From: Pseudomonadota bacterium
GTDB taxonomy: Bacteria > Desulfobacterota > Desulfarculia > Desulfarculales > Desulfarculaceae
DNA: 36,668 nucleotides
Reading direction: 5' to 3'
NCBI GenBank assembly: GCA_018819925.1
Contig: JAHJPG010000032.1
Coordinates: 1-36,668 of the forward strand
Shown here: positions 18,323-26,258 of the stretch, one piece after another
Numbering within the stretch: position 1 is the stretch's first letter
Layout of the letters: each line of letters opens with the position of its first letter
Program-made: the position numbers and the translations under genes
The notes under the pieces: model-generated
What the model saw: the letters and a program-made list of their open reading frames with translations, nothing else
What the model was told of the DNA's origin: nothing
Database searches by the model: none

Positions 18323-20368
18323 CTACTGCCCGGCCGGTGGGGCCTGTCCCGCCGGCGGGACGATCGGTCCGCCACCCTCTAACAGGGCTGGGGCCGGGGC
18401 TGGTTCGGGCTCCACCCGGTCCTGGGGATGCACCGGCCGGAAGCCGGCGCGGTCCACGGTGAAGATCACCACCGGTTGGTCAAAGGAACGTTGGGGGCTG
18501 ATGGTGACCGGGCCGCAGACCCCGGGCAGGTCCTTGATACCAAGCAAGGCCTGTTGCATGGCCTGCCGGGTGCGGGGCGGCTGGTTTCCGCTGATAAGGT
18601 GACGCAGCACTCTGGCCGTATCGTATCCCTGAGCCTCCAGCAAGGCGGGGGTGCGCCCCAGTGCCTTTTGATATTCGGACACGAACTTGCGCACCAAGGG
18701 GTCGTTGGCGTTAGGGTCGAAGCACCCGGGCATGATGGCCCCTTGCACGTCCCGGGCGGCCAACTCAAGCAGGCGCGCCTCGTGCCACAGGTTGGTGCCC
18801 ATCAAGAGCACCCCGGTCACGTCGAAGTAACGCAATTGGCTGGCGGCCATGGCCACGGCCTGGGGGCTGTCGGGAATGAAAAGAGCCTGAAAGTCTATGA
18901 CCGGCTGGGGCGAATCCGGCGCGCCGGGACGGTACTTGCCCGGAGGCAGCTTGACCAGGGCCTGCACGTATTGGGTGAAGTCCGTGGCCTTGGGATCATA
19001 GTAGACCCTGCGCACCACCTCCCCGCCCCGGGCGAGCACGCCTTTTTCCAGCAGCCCGGAAAAACCCCGGCCATAGGAATTGTCCGGGGCCAGCAAGGCA
19101 AAGCTTTTCTTGCCCCTCAGGGACATGGCCTCGGTTAGCAGGCCGTCTACCTGGCGCTGGGGAGTAAGGGAATCCTGGAAAACGTAGGGGCCGCTCCTGG
19201 CCACGCCGTCGATGCGGGCCAGGCTGATCAGGGGCACTTGGCGGGTCTGGGCCTGGCGGGCGGCGGCCAGGGATGGGCTGGCGCCCAGGGGGCCGATGAT
19301 GGCCAGGACCTTGTGATTGTCCACCAGTTTGTCCACTGCCGCGCCGGCCTCCATGGGCAAGCCCTTGCTGTCGGCGATGAACAGCACCGGCGCCTTGCCG
19401 CCATCGCTTTCATATATCCCAAGCCCCAACTCCACCGCGGCCAGCACTTCCCTGCCCGTTTGGGCCCAGGGACCGCTGAGGGGCAACAACACCCCCACCG
19501 CCACCGGGTCCACCAGCTTGGCCTGTTTTATTTCCTGGCGCAGGACCTTGGCTTCCGCCCCGATGTTGCTGTCGGACACCAGCCCGTCCACCTGGCCCAG
19601 AGTGCTCAGGGCCTCGTCCAGGCGTCCTTCCCTGAACTGGGCCCGCGCCAGGGCCAATAGTAGTATGGCGTTAAGCATGGGTGGCCGGGGCTTGCCCAAT
19701 TGGCCTTCCAACTCGCCCGAGGAAGCCCGTCCGGCCACCTTGGCCAGGTGTAGCTGCAACGACGGAGTGACCATCCCCTCCAGGCCGGCCAACTCCAGCA
19801 AGGTGCCGGTGGCCATGCCGTACTGGCCCAGGGCCGTCTGGGTGGCGGCCAGGGAATCCAGGACCTGACGCTGCTCCGCCTCGCTCAAGGGCCGGGGAGG
19901 CATCCTCACCAATTGGCGCAGGGTGGCGGCGGACTGGTTTAGTTGGCCCAGCATGCGTTCCAACCCCGCCCGCATGAGCAGCGCCTTGGTGAGGGCCTCG
20001 GGTTCGCCTCCCTGGGCGGGCATGGCGCGCAGTTGGTCCAAGGCCATGGCCCGTTGGCCAGCGCCCTCGTAGGCCCGGGCCAAGTTCAGGCGCAAGCGGC
20101 TGACGGCCTTGGAGCCGGGGTTTTGTGACAAGGCGGCCAGGTAGGCGTCCACGGCAAAGTGATAGCGTCCCCGGGCCAGGCGGTCGTTGCCCACTTCCTC
20201 CAGGGCCGAGGGAGGCAGGGTCTTGTCCACCTTTTCATCGGCAGGGGTGGGCAGTGGGACTTCTGCCTTTTCCACGGGGGCGCAGCCGCCGGCAAGCAAT
20301 GCGGCCAAGATAAAGAAAACCGCCGCCAGGACGGTGGCTAAATATTTTTTTGCCGAGCCGGTGTTCAC
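18323..20368 (-). CDS. LpoA-like penicillin-binding protein activator lipoprotein
   Basis: This 681-residue lipoprotein has a signal peptide with lipobox LAGGC, so C29 would be lipidated. Residues about 55-280 are helical TPR-like repeats (YHFAVDAYLAALSQNPGSKAV, LARAYEGAGQRAMALDQL). Residues about 290-640 form a periplasmic-binding-protein type domain beginning VAVGVLLPLSGPW. A Pro/Ala-rich tail follows. The combination matches LpoA/LppC proteins, which activate peptidoglycan synthases from the outer membrane, and also the broader branched-chain amino acid receptor group. GTG start with GGGGAGG upstream. It is third in a row after hrcA and grpE, 35 bases after the grpE stop. Enzyme partner unknown. 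Confidence 0.85.
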   Translation of the reverse strand: MNTGSAKKYLATVLAAVFFILAALLAGGCAPVEKAEVPLPTPADEKVDKTLPPSALEEVGNDRLARGRYHFAVDAYLAALSQNPGSKAVSRLRLNLARAYEGAGQRAMALDQLRAMPAQGGEPEALTKALLMRAGLERMLGQLNQSAATLRQLVRMPPRPLSEAEQRQVLDSLAATQTALGQYGMATGTLLELAGLEGMVTPSLQLHLAKVAGRASSGELEGQLGKPRPPMLNAILLLALARAQFREGRLDEALSTLGQVDGLVSDSNIGAEAKVLRQEIKQAKLVDPVAVGVLLPLSGPWAQTGREVLAAVELGLGIYESDGGKAPVLFIADSKGLPMEAGAAVDKLVDNHKVLAIIGPLGASPSLAAARQAQTRQVPLISLARIDGVARSGPYVFQDSLTPQRQVDGLLTEAMSLRGKKSFALLAPDNSYGRGFSGLLEKGVLARGGEVVRRVYYDPKATDFTQYVQALVKLPPGKYRPGAPDSPQPVIDFQALFIPDSPQAVAMAASQLRYFDVTGVLLMGTNLWHEARLLELAARDVQGAIMPGCFDPNANDPLVRKFVSEYQKALGRTPALLEAQGYDTARVLRHLISGNQPPRTRQAMQQALLGIKDLPGVCGPVTISPQRSFDQPVVIFTVDRAGFRPVHPQDRVEPEPAPAPALLEGGGPIVPPAGQAPPAGQ

Positions 20369-20403
20369 TCCGCGGCCTCCCCTGACTAATTCCCGCCCCA
20401 GGT

Positions 20404-20970
20404 CTAGGAGGGCTTCCTGCTGACCACCACCATGGCCGGGCGCAAGAGGCGTCCCTCGAACATGTAGCCCTTTTGGGCCTCGGCCAAGACTGTATTTTCT
20501 TCCTGCTCGGGGTCTTCTTGCTGCATCATGGCCTCGTGGCGTTCGGGGTCAAAGGTTTGCCCCAGGGACTCCACCGGTTCCAGGCCGTAACGCGCCAAAG
20601 TCTTTAGCAACTCGGCGTGGACCATCTCCAACCCCTGCACCAGGCTCTGGTCGCTCTGCGGGTTTTCCTGGGCGCTGGCCAGGCCCCGCTCCAGGTTGTC
20701 CAACACAGGCAGCAGATCTTTGACCAGTCCTTCGTTGGCCCGTTTGAAAAAATCGGCCTTTTCACGTTCCGTGCGCTTCTTGAAGTTATCCAGTTCCGCC
20801 GCTTGGCGCAGGGCGCGCTCCTTGAGTTCGGCCACCTGGGCGGCCAACTCTTGGCAGTCGGGCTCCGGAGCCTCTTGCTGGGCCTCGGTGGGGGCTTTTT
20901 CTTCCTGCTCCGGCGCCGGGGCGGCCCCGGGTTTTTCGCGCTTTATCACTTCCAAATATTCCTTTCGCAA
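20404..20970 (-). CDS. grpE: Nucleotide exchange factor GrpE
   Basis: GrpE releases ADP from DnaK. The protein of up to 188 residues has an acidic, Glu/Pro/Ala-rich N-terminus and a long coiled-coil (ELAAQVAELKERALRQAAELDNFKKRTEREK). The conserved core LLPVLDNLERGL and the C-terminal beta domain, PERHEAMMQ and GYMFEGRLLRPAMVVV, follow. The start is unclear: TTG at 20970 gives the longest frame, but an AAAGGA just inside it would better serve TTG at 20955 or GTG at 20949. It lies 20 bases after the hrcA stop. dnaK and dnaJ do not follow, which is an uncommon break of the usual hrcA-grpE-dnaK order. Confidence 0.96.
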   Translation of the reverse strand: MRKEYLEVIKREKPGAAPAPEQEEKAPTEAQQEAPEPDCQELAAQVAELKERALRQAAELDNFKKRTEREKADFFKRANEGLVKDLLPVLDNLERGLASAQENPQSDQSLVQGLEMVHAELLKTLARYGLEPVESLGQTFDPERHEAMMQQEDPEQEENTVLAEAQKGYMFEGRLLRPAMVVVSRKPS

Positions 20971-20990
20971 ATTCCGGCTGCGGCGCGCGG

Positions 20991-22040
20991 CTACTTGCCC
21001 CGCTGGTCCAGGATACGGCTTACCAAGCGGGCGGTGAAGTCGACCATGGGGATTACTTTGGAGTAGTCCATGCGGGTGGGGCCGATCACTCCCAGGGCGC
21101 CCAACGGCTTGCCAGCCTCGCCATAGGGCGAGGTGACCAAGCTAAGGCCGTCCAACTCGGACAGCTTGCTCTCCGAGCCGATGTACAGGCGCACCCCCTG
21201 GGCGGTAAGCGCCTTGTCCAAGAGGCGCAGCAGGGTGGATTTCTCCTCAAAGGCCTGAAAAATTCCTCTGAGGCGCACCATGTCCTTGAACTCGGGCTGG
21301 TCCATGAGGTTGGTCTGGCCGTCGATTAAGAGCTCGCCCTCGCTTCGGTTTTCCATGGCTTGCTTGCCCAGGGTGAGCGCGCGGGAGAGCACCGTGTCGA
21401 ACTGGTTGCGCTCATTGGTCATTTCCTGGGCCACCCGTTGCTTGACCTGGCTCAGGGTGAGGTCGGCCAATAGCTCGTTGAGGTAGCGGGTATAGCGGTC
21501 CAACTCCTCCTGGGCGATGTCCTCCTCGGCCTCGATTATGCGGTTCTGCACCCCACCGGCCTTGGAAACCAGCACCACCAGGATGAGCCCGGGAGCCAGG
21601 CGCACGAACTCCATGTGGCGGAAAACCTCCTGCTCCGGGCTGGGCACCGCCACCAAGGCGGCTTGGCGGCTCATCTGGCTAAGGGTGCGGCTGGTGGCCT
21701 TGAAGATGTCGTTGGCCTCGCTCACCGGCTGGTTTTCCAGTTGTGAGCGAATCATTTCCTTGGTGTGCAGGTCCAGTTCGTCCAGTTCCAGGATGGAATC
21801 CACGTAAACACGCAGGCCGTCGGCGGTGGGCACCCGGCCGGCAGAGACATGGGGCTGCTCCAGGTAGCCCATTTCCTCAAGGTCGGCCATGACGTTACGG
21901 ATGGTGGCCGGGGAAAAATCAACGTCTTTTTGCTTGGATACGGTGCGAGAGCCCACCGGCTCGGCCGTGGCTATGTAGTTGGCCACCACCGAGGCCAGCA
22001 CCAGTCGGGCACGCTGAGAAAGTTCTTCGGCCACGGCCAC
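20991..22040 (-). CDS. hrcA: Heat-inducible transcription repressor HrcA
   Basis: HrcA represses chaperone genes by binding CIRCE elements and is itself folded by GroEL. The 349-residue protein has the N-terminal winged helix (TAEPVGSRTVSK, FSPATIRNVMADLEEMGYLEQPH). The GAF-like C-terminal domain includes MDYSKVIPMVDFTARLVS at the end. Length is normal. The start is GTG at 22040, with a weak GGGGG ribosome-binding site. No CIRCE inverted repeat is visible upstream, so the gene does not look self-regulated in the classical way. It is the first gene of a unit with grpE and the LpoA-like lipoprotein. Confidence 0.96.
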   Translation of the reverse strand: MAVAEELSQRARLVLASVVANYIATAEPVGSRTVSKQKDVDFSPATIRNVMADLEEMGYLEQPHVSAGRVPTADGLRVYVDSILELDELDLHTKEMIRSQLENQPVSEANDIFKATSRTLSQMSRQAALVAVPSPEQEVFRHMEFVRLAPGLILVVLVSKAGGVQNRIIEAEEDIAQEELDRYTRYLNELLADLTLSQVKQRVAQEMTNERNQFDTVLSRALTLGKQAMENRSEGELLIDGQTNLMDQPEFKDMVRLRGIFQAFEEKSTLLRLLDKALTAQGVRLYIGSESKLSELDGLSLVTSPYGEAGKPLGALGVIGPTRMDYSKVIPMVDFTARLVSRILDQRGK

Positions 22041-22076
22041 TTACCCCCGTTTTGCCGGGAAAAACCCGTCAGCTAG

Positions 22077-22105
22077 AATTTAGCAACCGCAAGGGGCCAT
22101 GTCAA
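22077..22105 (-). promoter_or_regulatory. Sigma-70 type promoter for hrcA-grpE
   Basis: On the minus strand, a perfect TTGACA (22105-22100) is separated by 17 bases from TAAATT (22082-22077), four of six matches to the -10 consensus. It lies about 37 bases before the hrcA GTG. The absence of a CIRCE element and the presence of a housekeeping-type promoter suggest constitutive rather than HrcA-controlled expression. Confidence 0.65.
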
Positions 22106-22125
22106 GGCAAACCCCCGAATAACCT

Positions 22126-22977
22126 TTAAGTTTCTAGACTTAGCCAGTCCCACAGGGCCAAGATCACCTCCATGTCCCGCTGGTCCAACTCCAACTCTTT
22201 CAGGCGCACCGACTTGAGTTTCTCCAAAATCTCTTTGCGCGCCACAGCCGAACGCTTGCCTTGGCCATTAAGTTGACTCATGGCGGCTTGCAGGGCTTCG
22301 GCCAAGGGGAGGCTGGTGCCATTCTGGCAGAGCCCCAGGCCCACCACGCCGGTAAACGCGGCCAGGCGTCGATCCACGGCGGCGAAAGCGGCCCGGGCCA
22401 GTTCCGGAGCCGCCTCCCGGCTGGCCTTGGCTATGGCATCCTCGCCGTCCCCCTGGGGCTTTTGCAAAACCCCGTCAGCCCCGGCCATACACATGGCCGC
22501 CGCGTCGGCGAACAGGGCCTTGCGGCTATAGCCCAGGGCCGCGGCCCAAGGCTGGTGTTCCCGTACCTGGGCCAGGTAGTTCAGACCAAAGGAGGCGCTT
22601 TGCCCCAACTGTTCGGCTGCGGCTACAAAGGCCTCCTGGGCCGCCTGGACTCGGGCATGGAGCCGGCGCAAAAACTGGTTGGCCCGCTCGCCGCCCTCGC
22701 CTTCCAGGTTTTGGTAGAGCGTATCCACCTGGAAACCCTGGCCCAGGGCCGCGGCCAGTACCTCCGGAGCCGGCAAATCGTCCGAGCTCTTTCCCGGGGC
22801 AGCCCCGTAGATGTCCAGCAAAAAGCACAAGCAGCGGCGTCCTTCCAGCTTGTGCTGGGCCCGGTCGAAGTCCCGGGCGTAGACGAAATCCACCCCCTTG
22901 AAGGCCGGAGCCAGGTTTTGCTGGAAATTGTCCAGCTCAAAGTCGGCGTCGTCGATGAAACAAAAGGTGGGTTGCAT
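22126..22977 (-). CDS. Response-regulator receiver-like protein with large internal insertion
   Basis: This 283-residue protein is not a known named family to me. The N-terminus looks like a CheY-type receiver: acidic pair D9-D10 (CFIDDADFE), putative phospho-acceptor D55 (CFLLDIYG), a Ser in GYSRKALFADA at about 151, and GADGVLQKP with K173-P174. From D55 to the Ser is about 96 residues instead of about 30, so some 65 residues are inserted after beta-strand 3. The C-terminal 100 residues are helical with no recognised output domain. The gene lies upstream of hrcA, 85 bases away, on the same strand. GGAAG precedes the ATG. A role in stress signalling is possible but unproven. Confidence 0.6.
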   Translation of the reverse strand: MQPTFCFIDDADFELDNFQQNLAPAFKGVDFVYARDFDRAQHKLEGRRCLCFLLDIYGAAPGKSSDDLPAPEVLAAALGQGFQVDTLYQNLEGEGGERANQFLRRLHARVQAAQEAFVAAAEQLGQSASFGLNYLAQVREHQPWAAALGYSRKALFADAAAMCMAGADGVLQKPQGDGEDAIAKASREAAPELARAAFAAVDRRLAAFTGVVGLGLCQNGTSLPLAEALQAAMSQLNGQGKRSAVARKEILEKLKSVRLKELELDQRDMEVILALWDWLSLET

Positions 22978-23074
22978 ATGCTTCCGGTTTACTAGTGCGT
23001 GGATTTGATGCGTCGAAGCTAGTATACCTTGGTAGCATTACATAATCCTTGATACAAGCCCTCATAATCCCGCC

Positions 23075-23103
23075 TTGACCACCAGGCCGGGCGGTGCTAT
23101 TAA
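23075..23103 (+). promoter_or_regulatory. Sigma-70 type promoter upstream of the CGGC protein gene
   Basis: TTGACC at 23075-23080 and TATTAA at 23098-23103 are 17 bases apart and lie about 60 bases before the ATG at 23166. They match the consensus at five and four of six positions. It is the only good match in the gap between the divergent 22977 and 23166 starts. Confidence 0.55.
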
Positions 23104-23165
23104 AGACCTGCTGTTTTTGGGGAATAGTTTCCCGCCGTTGGCGGGCCGACCATTTGGAGGATTCA

Positions 23166-23510
23166 ATGAAAAAAGCATTGATCGTGGGCTGCGGCTCCTA
23201 CATGGACAGCGGCTACGGCTGCCCCGGCGAATGGCGCTGTCTCAAGGCTGCGGCCTTGGGCGAAGGCAGCTTTGACGAGCCGGTGCAGGTAATGGGCTTC
23301 CACGCCTGTCATTGCCCAGGCCGCAACACCGCCCCCAACATCGGGGTGGGCATCAAGATGAGCGGCGTGAAGCCCGACGTCATCTACATGAGCAGCTGCA
23401 TGGCCAACGCCAAGCCCTCCTGCCCCTACACCAGCGCCCAGGAGATGGCCGACATCATCAGCAGCAAAACCGGGGTTCCGGTGATTCTGGGCACCCACGA
23501 CTACCACTAA
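23166..23510 (+). CDS. CGGC domain protein (putative metal-binding)
   Basis: This 114-residue protein resembles the CGGC family (pfam08821), small cysteine-rich proteins of anaerobes that are thought to bind metal. Visible residues are VGCGSYMDSGYGCPGEWRC near the N-terminus, GFHACHCPGRN in the middle, and MSSCMANAKPSCPYT before the LGTHDYH C-terminus. At least eight Cys are conserved in position with family members as I remember them. A GGAGG ribosome-binding site supports the ATG at 23166; the frame stays open 24 codons upstream but that part is the promoter region. A stem-loop follows 24 bases after the stop. The function is unknown. Confidence 0.8.
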   Translation: MKKALIVGCGSYMDSGYGCPGEWRCLKAAALGEGSFDEPVQVMGFHACHCPGRNTAPNIGVGIKMSGVKPDVIYMSSCMANAKPSCPYTSAQEMADIISSKTGVPVILGTHDYH

Positions 23511-23533
23511 TTTTTACGCCCGCCACGACTCTC

Positions 23534-23566
23534 AAGGCCCTCCCCGGCGCGTCCGGGGAGGGCCTT
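23534..23566 (+). terminator. Strong stem-loop after the CGGC gene
   Basis: A perfect 14-base stem, 23534-23547 pairing with 23553-23566, has a five-base loop. The T tract is short (TTGGCTT), so it may act as a bidirectional stabiliser or a weaker terminator. It divides the CGGC gene from the radical SAM gene. Confidence 0.7.
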
Positions 23567-23631
23567 GGCTTGCGCCATCCCCCCTGCCGCCATATAAATA
23601 GGGTCGAGACACCCTCATCCCGGAGAGAAGC

Positions 23632-24528
23632 ATGGACTGCGCCAGCGAACCCCAGGGCTTTGACTACGTGGGCAACTGCATCCGCCCGCCCAGCGAGGCC
23701 TATTCCATATTGATCCAGGCCACCCTGGGCTGCTCGCACAATAAGTGCGGCTTTTGCGGCACATACAAGGACAAGCGCTTCGCCATCAAGGATCAGAAGA
23801 TCCTGGAGCGGGACCTGGAGTTCGCCTCCAAACACTGCCACCGCCAGCGGCGGGTGTTCGTCATGGACGGCGACGCCCTGATAATGCCCATGAAGCGCTG
23901 GGAATGGCTGCTGGGCCAAATAAAGGAAAAGCTGCCCTGGGTGACCAGGGTGGGGGCCTACGCCAACGCTAAGGGCGTGGCCATGAAGAGCGACGAAGAC
24001 CTGGCCCGCCTCAAGGAACTGGGCCTGGGCATCCTCTACTACGGAGTGGAGAGCGGCCACCCGGTGGTGCTCAAGGATATGGTCAAGGGCTCAAGCCCCG
24101 AGAAGCTCATCGAACAGGGCCGGCGGGTGAAAAAGGCGGGCATCAAACTCAGCGTCACCGTGTTGCTGGGGGTGGGCGGCACCCAGTACAGCCTGGAGCA
24201 CGCCAAGGCCACCGGCGAGTTGCTCACCGCCATGAAGCCCGACTACGTGGGGGCCCTGACCCTGATGCTCATCCCCGGCACGCCCATGTACGAAGCCCAG
24301 CGGCGCGGCGAGTTCGAGCTGCCAGGGGTGGAAGGCATGCTGCGCGAGCTGCGGGAGATGATCGCCCACAGCGACCTGGGCGGCGGGCTGTTCTACTCCA
24401 ACCACGCCTCCAACTACCTGCCGGTGAAGGCCGTCCTGCCCCGGGACCGGGAGCAGACCCTGGCCCTGATCGACCAGGCCCTGGGCGGCCGGGTGGGGCT
24501 GAAGCCGGAGTGGATGCGGGCGCTGTAG
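23632..24528 (+). CDS. Radical SAM protein with CX4CX2C motif
   Basis: This 298-residue protein is a radical SAM enzyme with a partial TIM barrel. The cluster motif is LGCSHNKCGFCGTYKD, spaced CX4CX2C rather than CX3CX2C; this spacing is known in a subfamily that also has the FCGxYKDKRF extension. GGE-like and SAM-contacting stretches are YYGVESGHPVVLKDMVKG and SVTVLLGVGGT. The C-terminal half resembles the HemN/Elp3-like group without added domains. A GGAGAG ribosome-binding site precedes the ATG. The substrate is unknown. The upstream CGGC protein is separated by a hairpin, so they may not be co-transcribed. Confidence 0.9.
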   Translation: MDCASEPQGFDYVGNCIRPPSEAYSILIQATLGCSHNKCGFCGTYKDKRFAIKDQKILERDLEFASKHCHRQRRVFVMDGDALIMPMKRWEWLLGQIKEKLPWVTRVGAYANAKGVAMKSDEDLARLKELGLGILYYGVESGHPVVLKDMVKGSSPEKLIEQGRRVKKAGIKLSVTVLLGVGGTQYSLEHAKATGELLTAMKPDYVGALTLMLIPGTPMYEAQRRGEFELPGVEGMLRELREMIAHSDLGGGLFYSNHASNYLPVKAVLPRDREQTLALIDQALGGRVGLKPEWMRAL

Positions 24529-24537
24529 GGATATAGA

Positions 24538-25140
24538 TTAAAAATCAATGGTAATTGTTATGCCATGCCACCCATAGGAATCGACAATTTTTTGTAAAAT
24601 CTCGTGGGCCTGACGAATGGTTTCTTCCGTTATATCAATTCCGTATTCATTGCCATCATCGCCTGTAAAGCAATAGGTGTTATTTACAAAGTTGCTCAAA
24701 CTTATAATATTTGCACCAAGAGGCAATCCATTTTTATTTACCCCTCGACCGCGGTCCTCAATGTGGATCGCTGAATCTCTGATGAATTTTAGATGGCCAA
24801 ACCTTCTTTTGTATTCCTCGTAAATTGGTAACACTTGAGGCGGCGGATCACACTTTTTACATAATTTATTGATAATATTTCTAATTGAATCAAGAGAGTA
24901 AACTAAATGTTTAGCAAGAATAGTGTTAAGGTGGGCGTCGTATGGTGATGGTCGCTCGTAGGCTTCAATGCTATCGATGGAGAATGGGCGAAAATAGTAT
25001 AAAGCGACGGTAGCTTCATAAAAGCAATCTGTTATTAACATTAAACATCGGTAATTTTGTGAAGCCCAGTCACGATCATCAGAAACAATCCATTGTCCAG
25101 GGAATATAAGTTCGTACTTTTTTAACAAATCTTTTTTCAT
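24538..25140 (-). CDS. AT-rich orphan protein with HEPN-like RX4H motif
   Basis: This 200-residue protein is not recognised. Base and codon use (many AAA, ATT, TTT and AAT codons) differ sharply from all neighbours, which points to recent transfer. The mid part is helical (DAHLNTILAKHLVYSLDSIRNIINKL). The motif R121-D-S-A-I-H126, in LKFIRDSAIHIEDRGRG, resembles the RX4-6H signature of HEPN ribonuclease-type proteins, where Asn or Asp after Arg is common. The cysteine pair CKKC at 94-97 may be structural. An AT-rich leader with TCTC-type complement of GAGAG sits before the ATG at 25140. It is convergent with the radical SAM gene and has no partner gene, so a toxin or defence role is only a possibility. 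Confidence 0.7.
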   Translation of the reverse strand: MKKDLLKKYELIFPGQWIVSDDRDWASQNYRCLMLITDCFYEATVALYYFRPFSIDSIEAYERPSPYDAHLNTILAKHLVYSLDSIRNIINKLCKKCDPPPQVLPIYEEYKRRFGHLKFIRDSAIHIEDRGRGVNKNGLPLGANIISLSNFVNNTYCFTGDDGNEYGIDITEETIRQAHEILQKIVDSYGWHGITITIDF

Positions 25141-25351
25141 TACTCTCTCCCTATCTGTACTTCTTAGCCATTTGATTTATTCAGTAAACAATTTAATCAA
25201 GTATGTCAATGGTGATAAAATACAGAAGATCGCCACGCCACGCCGCGAGCAATCCCCAGCCCTCACCACCCTTTCGGGCAGCGCGGCTCGCAATGAGCAC
25301 TACTCCCAGATTTTAGCGGTTCGGAAAAATTGAGGCGCTTAGGCCCCCGCC
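25141..25351. other. Intergenic gap, partly AT-rich
   Basis: The first 80 bases share the low GC of the orphan gene and probably hold its promoter; the rest returns to the local GC-rich composition. Apart from that composition change near 25225, I see no repeat, tRNA or coding frame. Confidence 0.5.
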
Positions 25352-25996
25352 CTACTGCTTGGCGGGCGGCTGGCCCTGGGTATCGCCCTGCACGGGCGGC
25401 GCGGGCGCGCTCTGGCTCTGCTGTGGCTGGGGCGCGGGCTTTTGGTCCACCTTCACCCCGTAGCGCTCTTCCAAATACTTGCCGGCCAGGCGCTTGAGGT
25501 CGTTGGAGTCCATGTCCACGATCTGCCAGGGGCCGTTCTTGCGCTTTTGCATGCCCATGCGCAGGCGCTGGCCCTTTGCGGGATCGGAGAGCACCACCAG
25601 GGCGTAATTGCCGTTGCGGGTGACATTGGCGGCGAACACCAGGGTCCAGGACGAGGGCAGGTTTTCCCGGTCCGGGTCGTTGATGACCTTGATCACCTGG
25701 GCGGCCATCTGGTCGCTGAGGGGGGCCATGAAAGCGCCCACCAGGCCGCGCACCAGGTTTCGGGTGCTGTCGTCCCGCTGGCCCTTGGGGGCCACCAAAT
25801 CCACGATAGTGCTCTGCTGGCCTTTGAGGATGCGCTCGATATCCACGTGGGCCAGGAAAACCCGGGGCTCCCGGTCGTGGATGGCCTTGCCGATCTGGTA
25901 CAGGGCCCAGCGGGGGCCGTTAAGAAAGCTATGAGTAGCATAAAATGCACCCGTGGCCAAAAAGGCCAACAACACCCACAACCACCAGCGGCGCAT
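25352..25996 (-). CDS. DUF2939-type membrane-anchored protein
   Basis: This 214-residue protein has one N-terminal membrane segment (residues about 4-20, WWLWVLLAFLATGAF), followed by the DUF2939 hallmark GPRWALYQIGKAIHDREPRVFLAHVDIERIL. A globular part follows with a stress on predicted beta strands (WTLVFAANVTRNGNYALVVLSD), and then a low-complexity Pro/Gln/Ala tail. The anchored domain is presumably periplasmic. The family has no assigned role. No strong ribosome-binding site is visible before the ATG. It has no obvious operon partner; the upstream gap contains a palindromic element. Confidence 0.75.
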   Translation of the reverse strand: MRRWWLWVLLAFLATGAFYATHSFLNGPRWALYQIGKAIHDREPRVFLAHVDIERILKGQQSTIVDLVAPKGQRDDSTRNLVRGLVGAFMAPLSDQMAAQVIKVINDPDRENLPSSWTLVFAANVTRNGNYALVVLSDPAKGQRLRMGMQKRKNGPWQIVDMDSNDLKRLAGKYLEERYGVKVDQKPAPQPQQSQSAPAPPVQGDTQGQPPAKQ

Positions 25997-26030
25997 GATT
26001 TAGTCCGCAAATTTCATGAGGGCAGAGCGT

Positions 26031-26150
26031 CCGGCTGCGCCAGCCCCCAGCATACGGCGTTGCCGACTTCGCTCGGACCTCGACGTAGCTATGGCTACGC
26101 CTGCGGCCCTCGCTTGCCGGTCGTCTTGTCTGCCGGCGGCTGGCTGTGCC
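26031..26150. repeat. Palindromic (REP-like) intergenic element
   Basis: A core hairpin CGTAGC-TATG-GCTACG (26084-26099) sits in a longer, imperfectly self-complementary GC-rich segment. Outer partial pairings include CAGCC near 26041 with GGCTG near 26139. It lies in a non-coding gap. Similar small mobile or transcript-stabilising hairpins occur as dispersed repeats in related genomes, but only one copy is in this window, so the repeat status is unproven. Confidence 0.4.
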
Positions 26151-26258
26151 GGTGATGGGTACAAATTGTAGTTTGGCGATGTAAGCATCTTTTTCATGAC
26201 TGCCCTATGAATAATGATCCGCTGCCCATTACCACTCAACCCTCACGAAACCTGCGGG

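Noticed and set aside
22041-22125. CIRCE element before hrcA
   Set aside because: A TAGCAACC segment is the only resemblance; the paired GAGTGCTAA half is missing.
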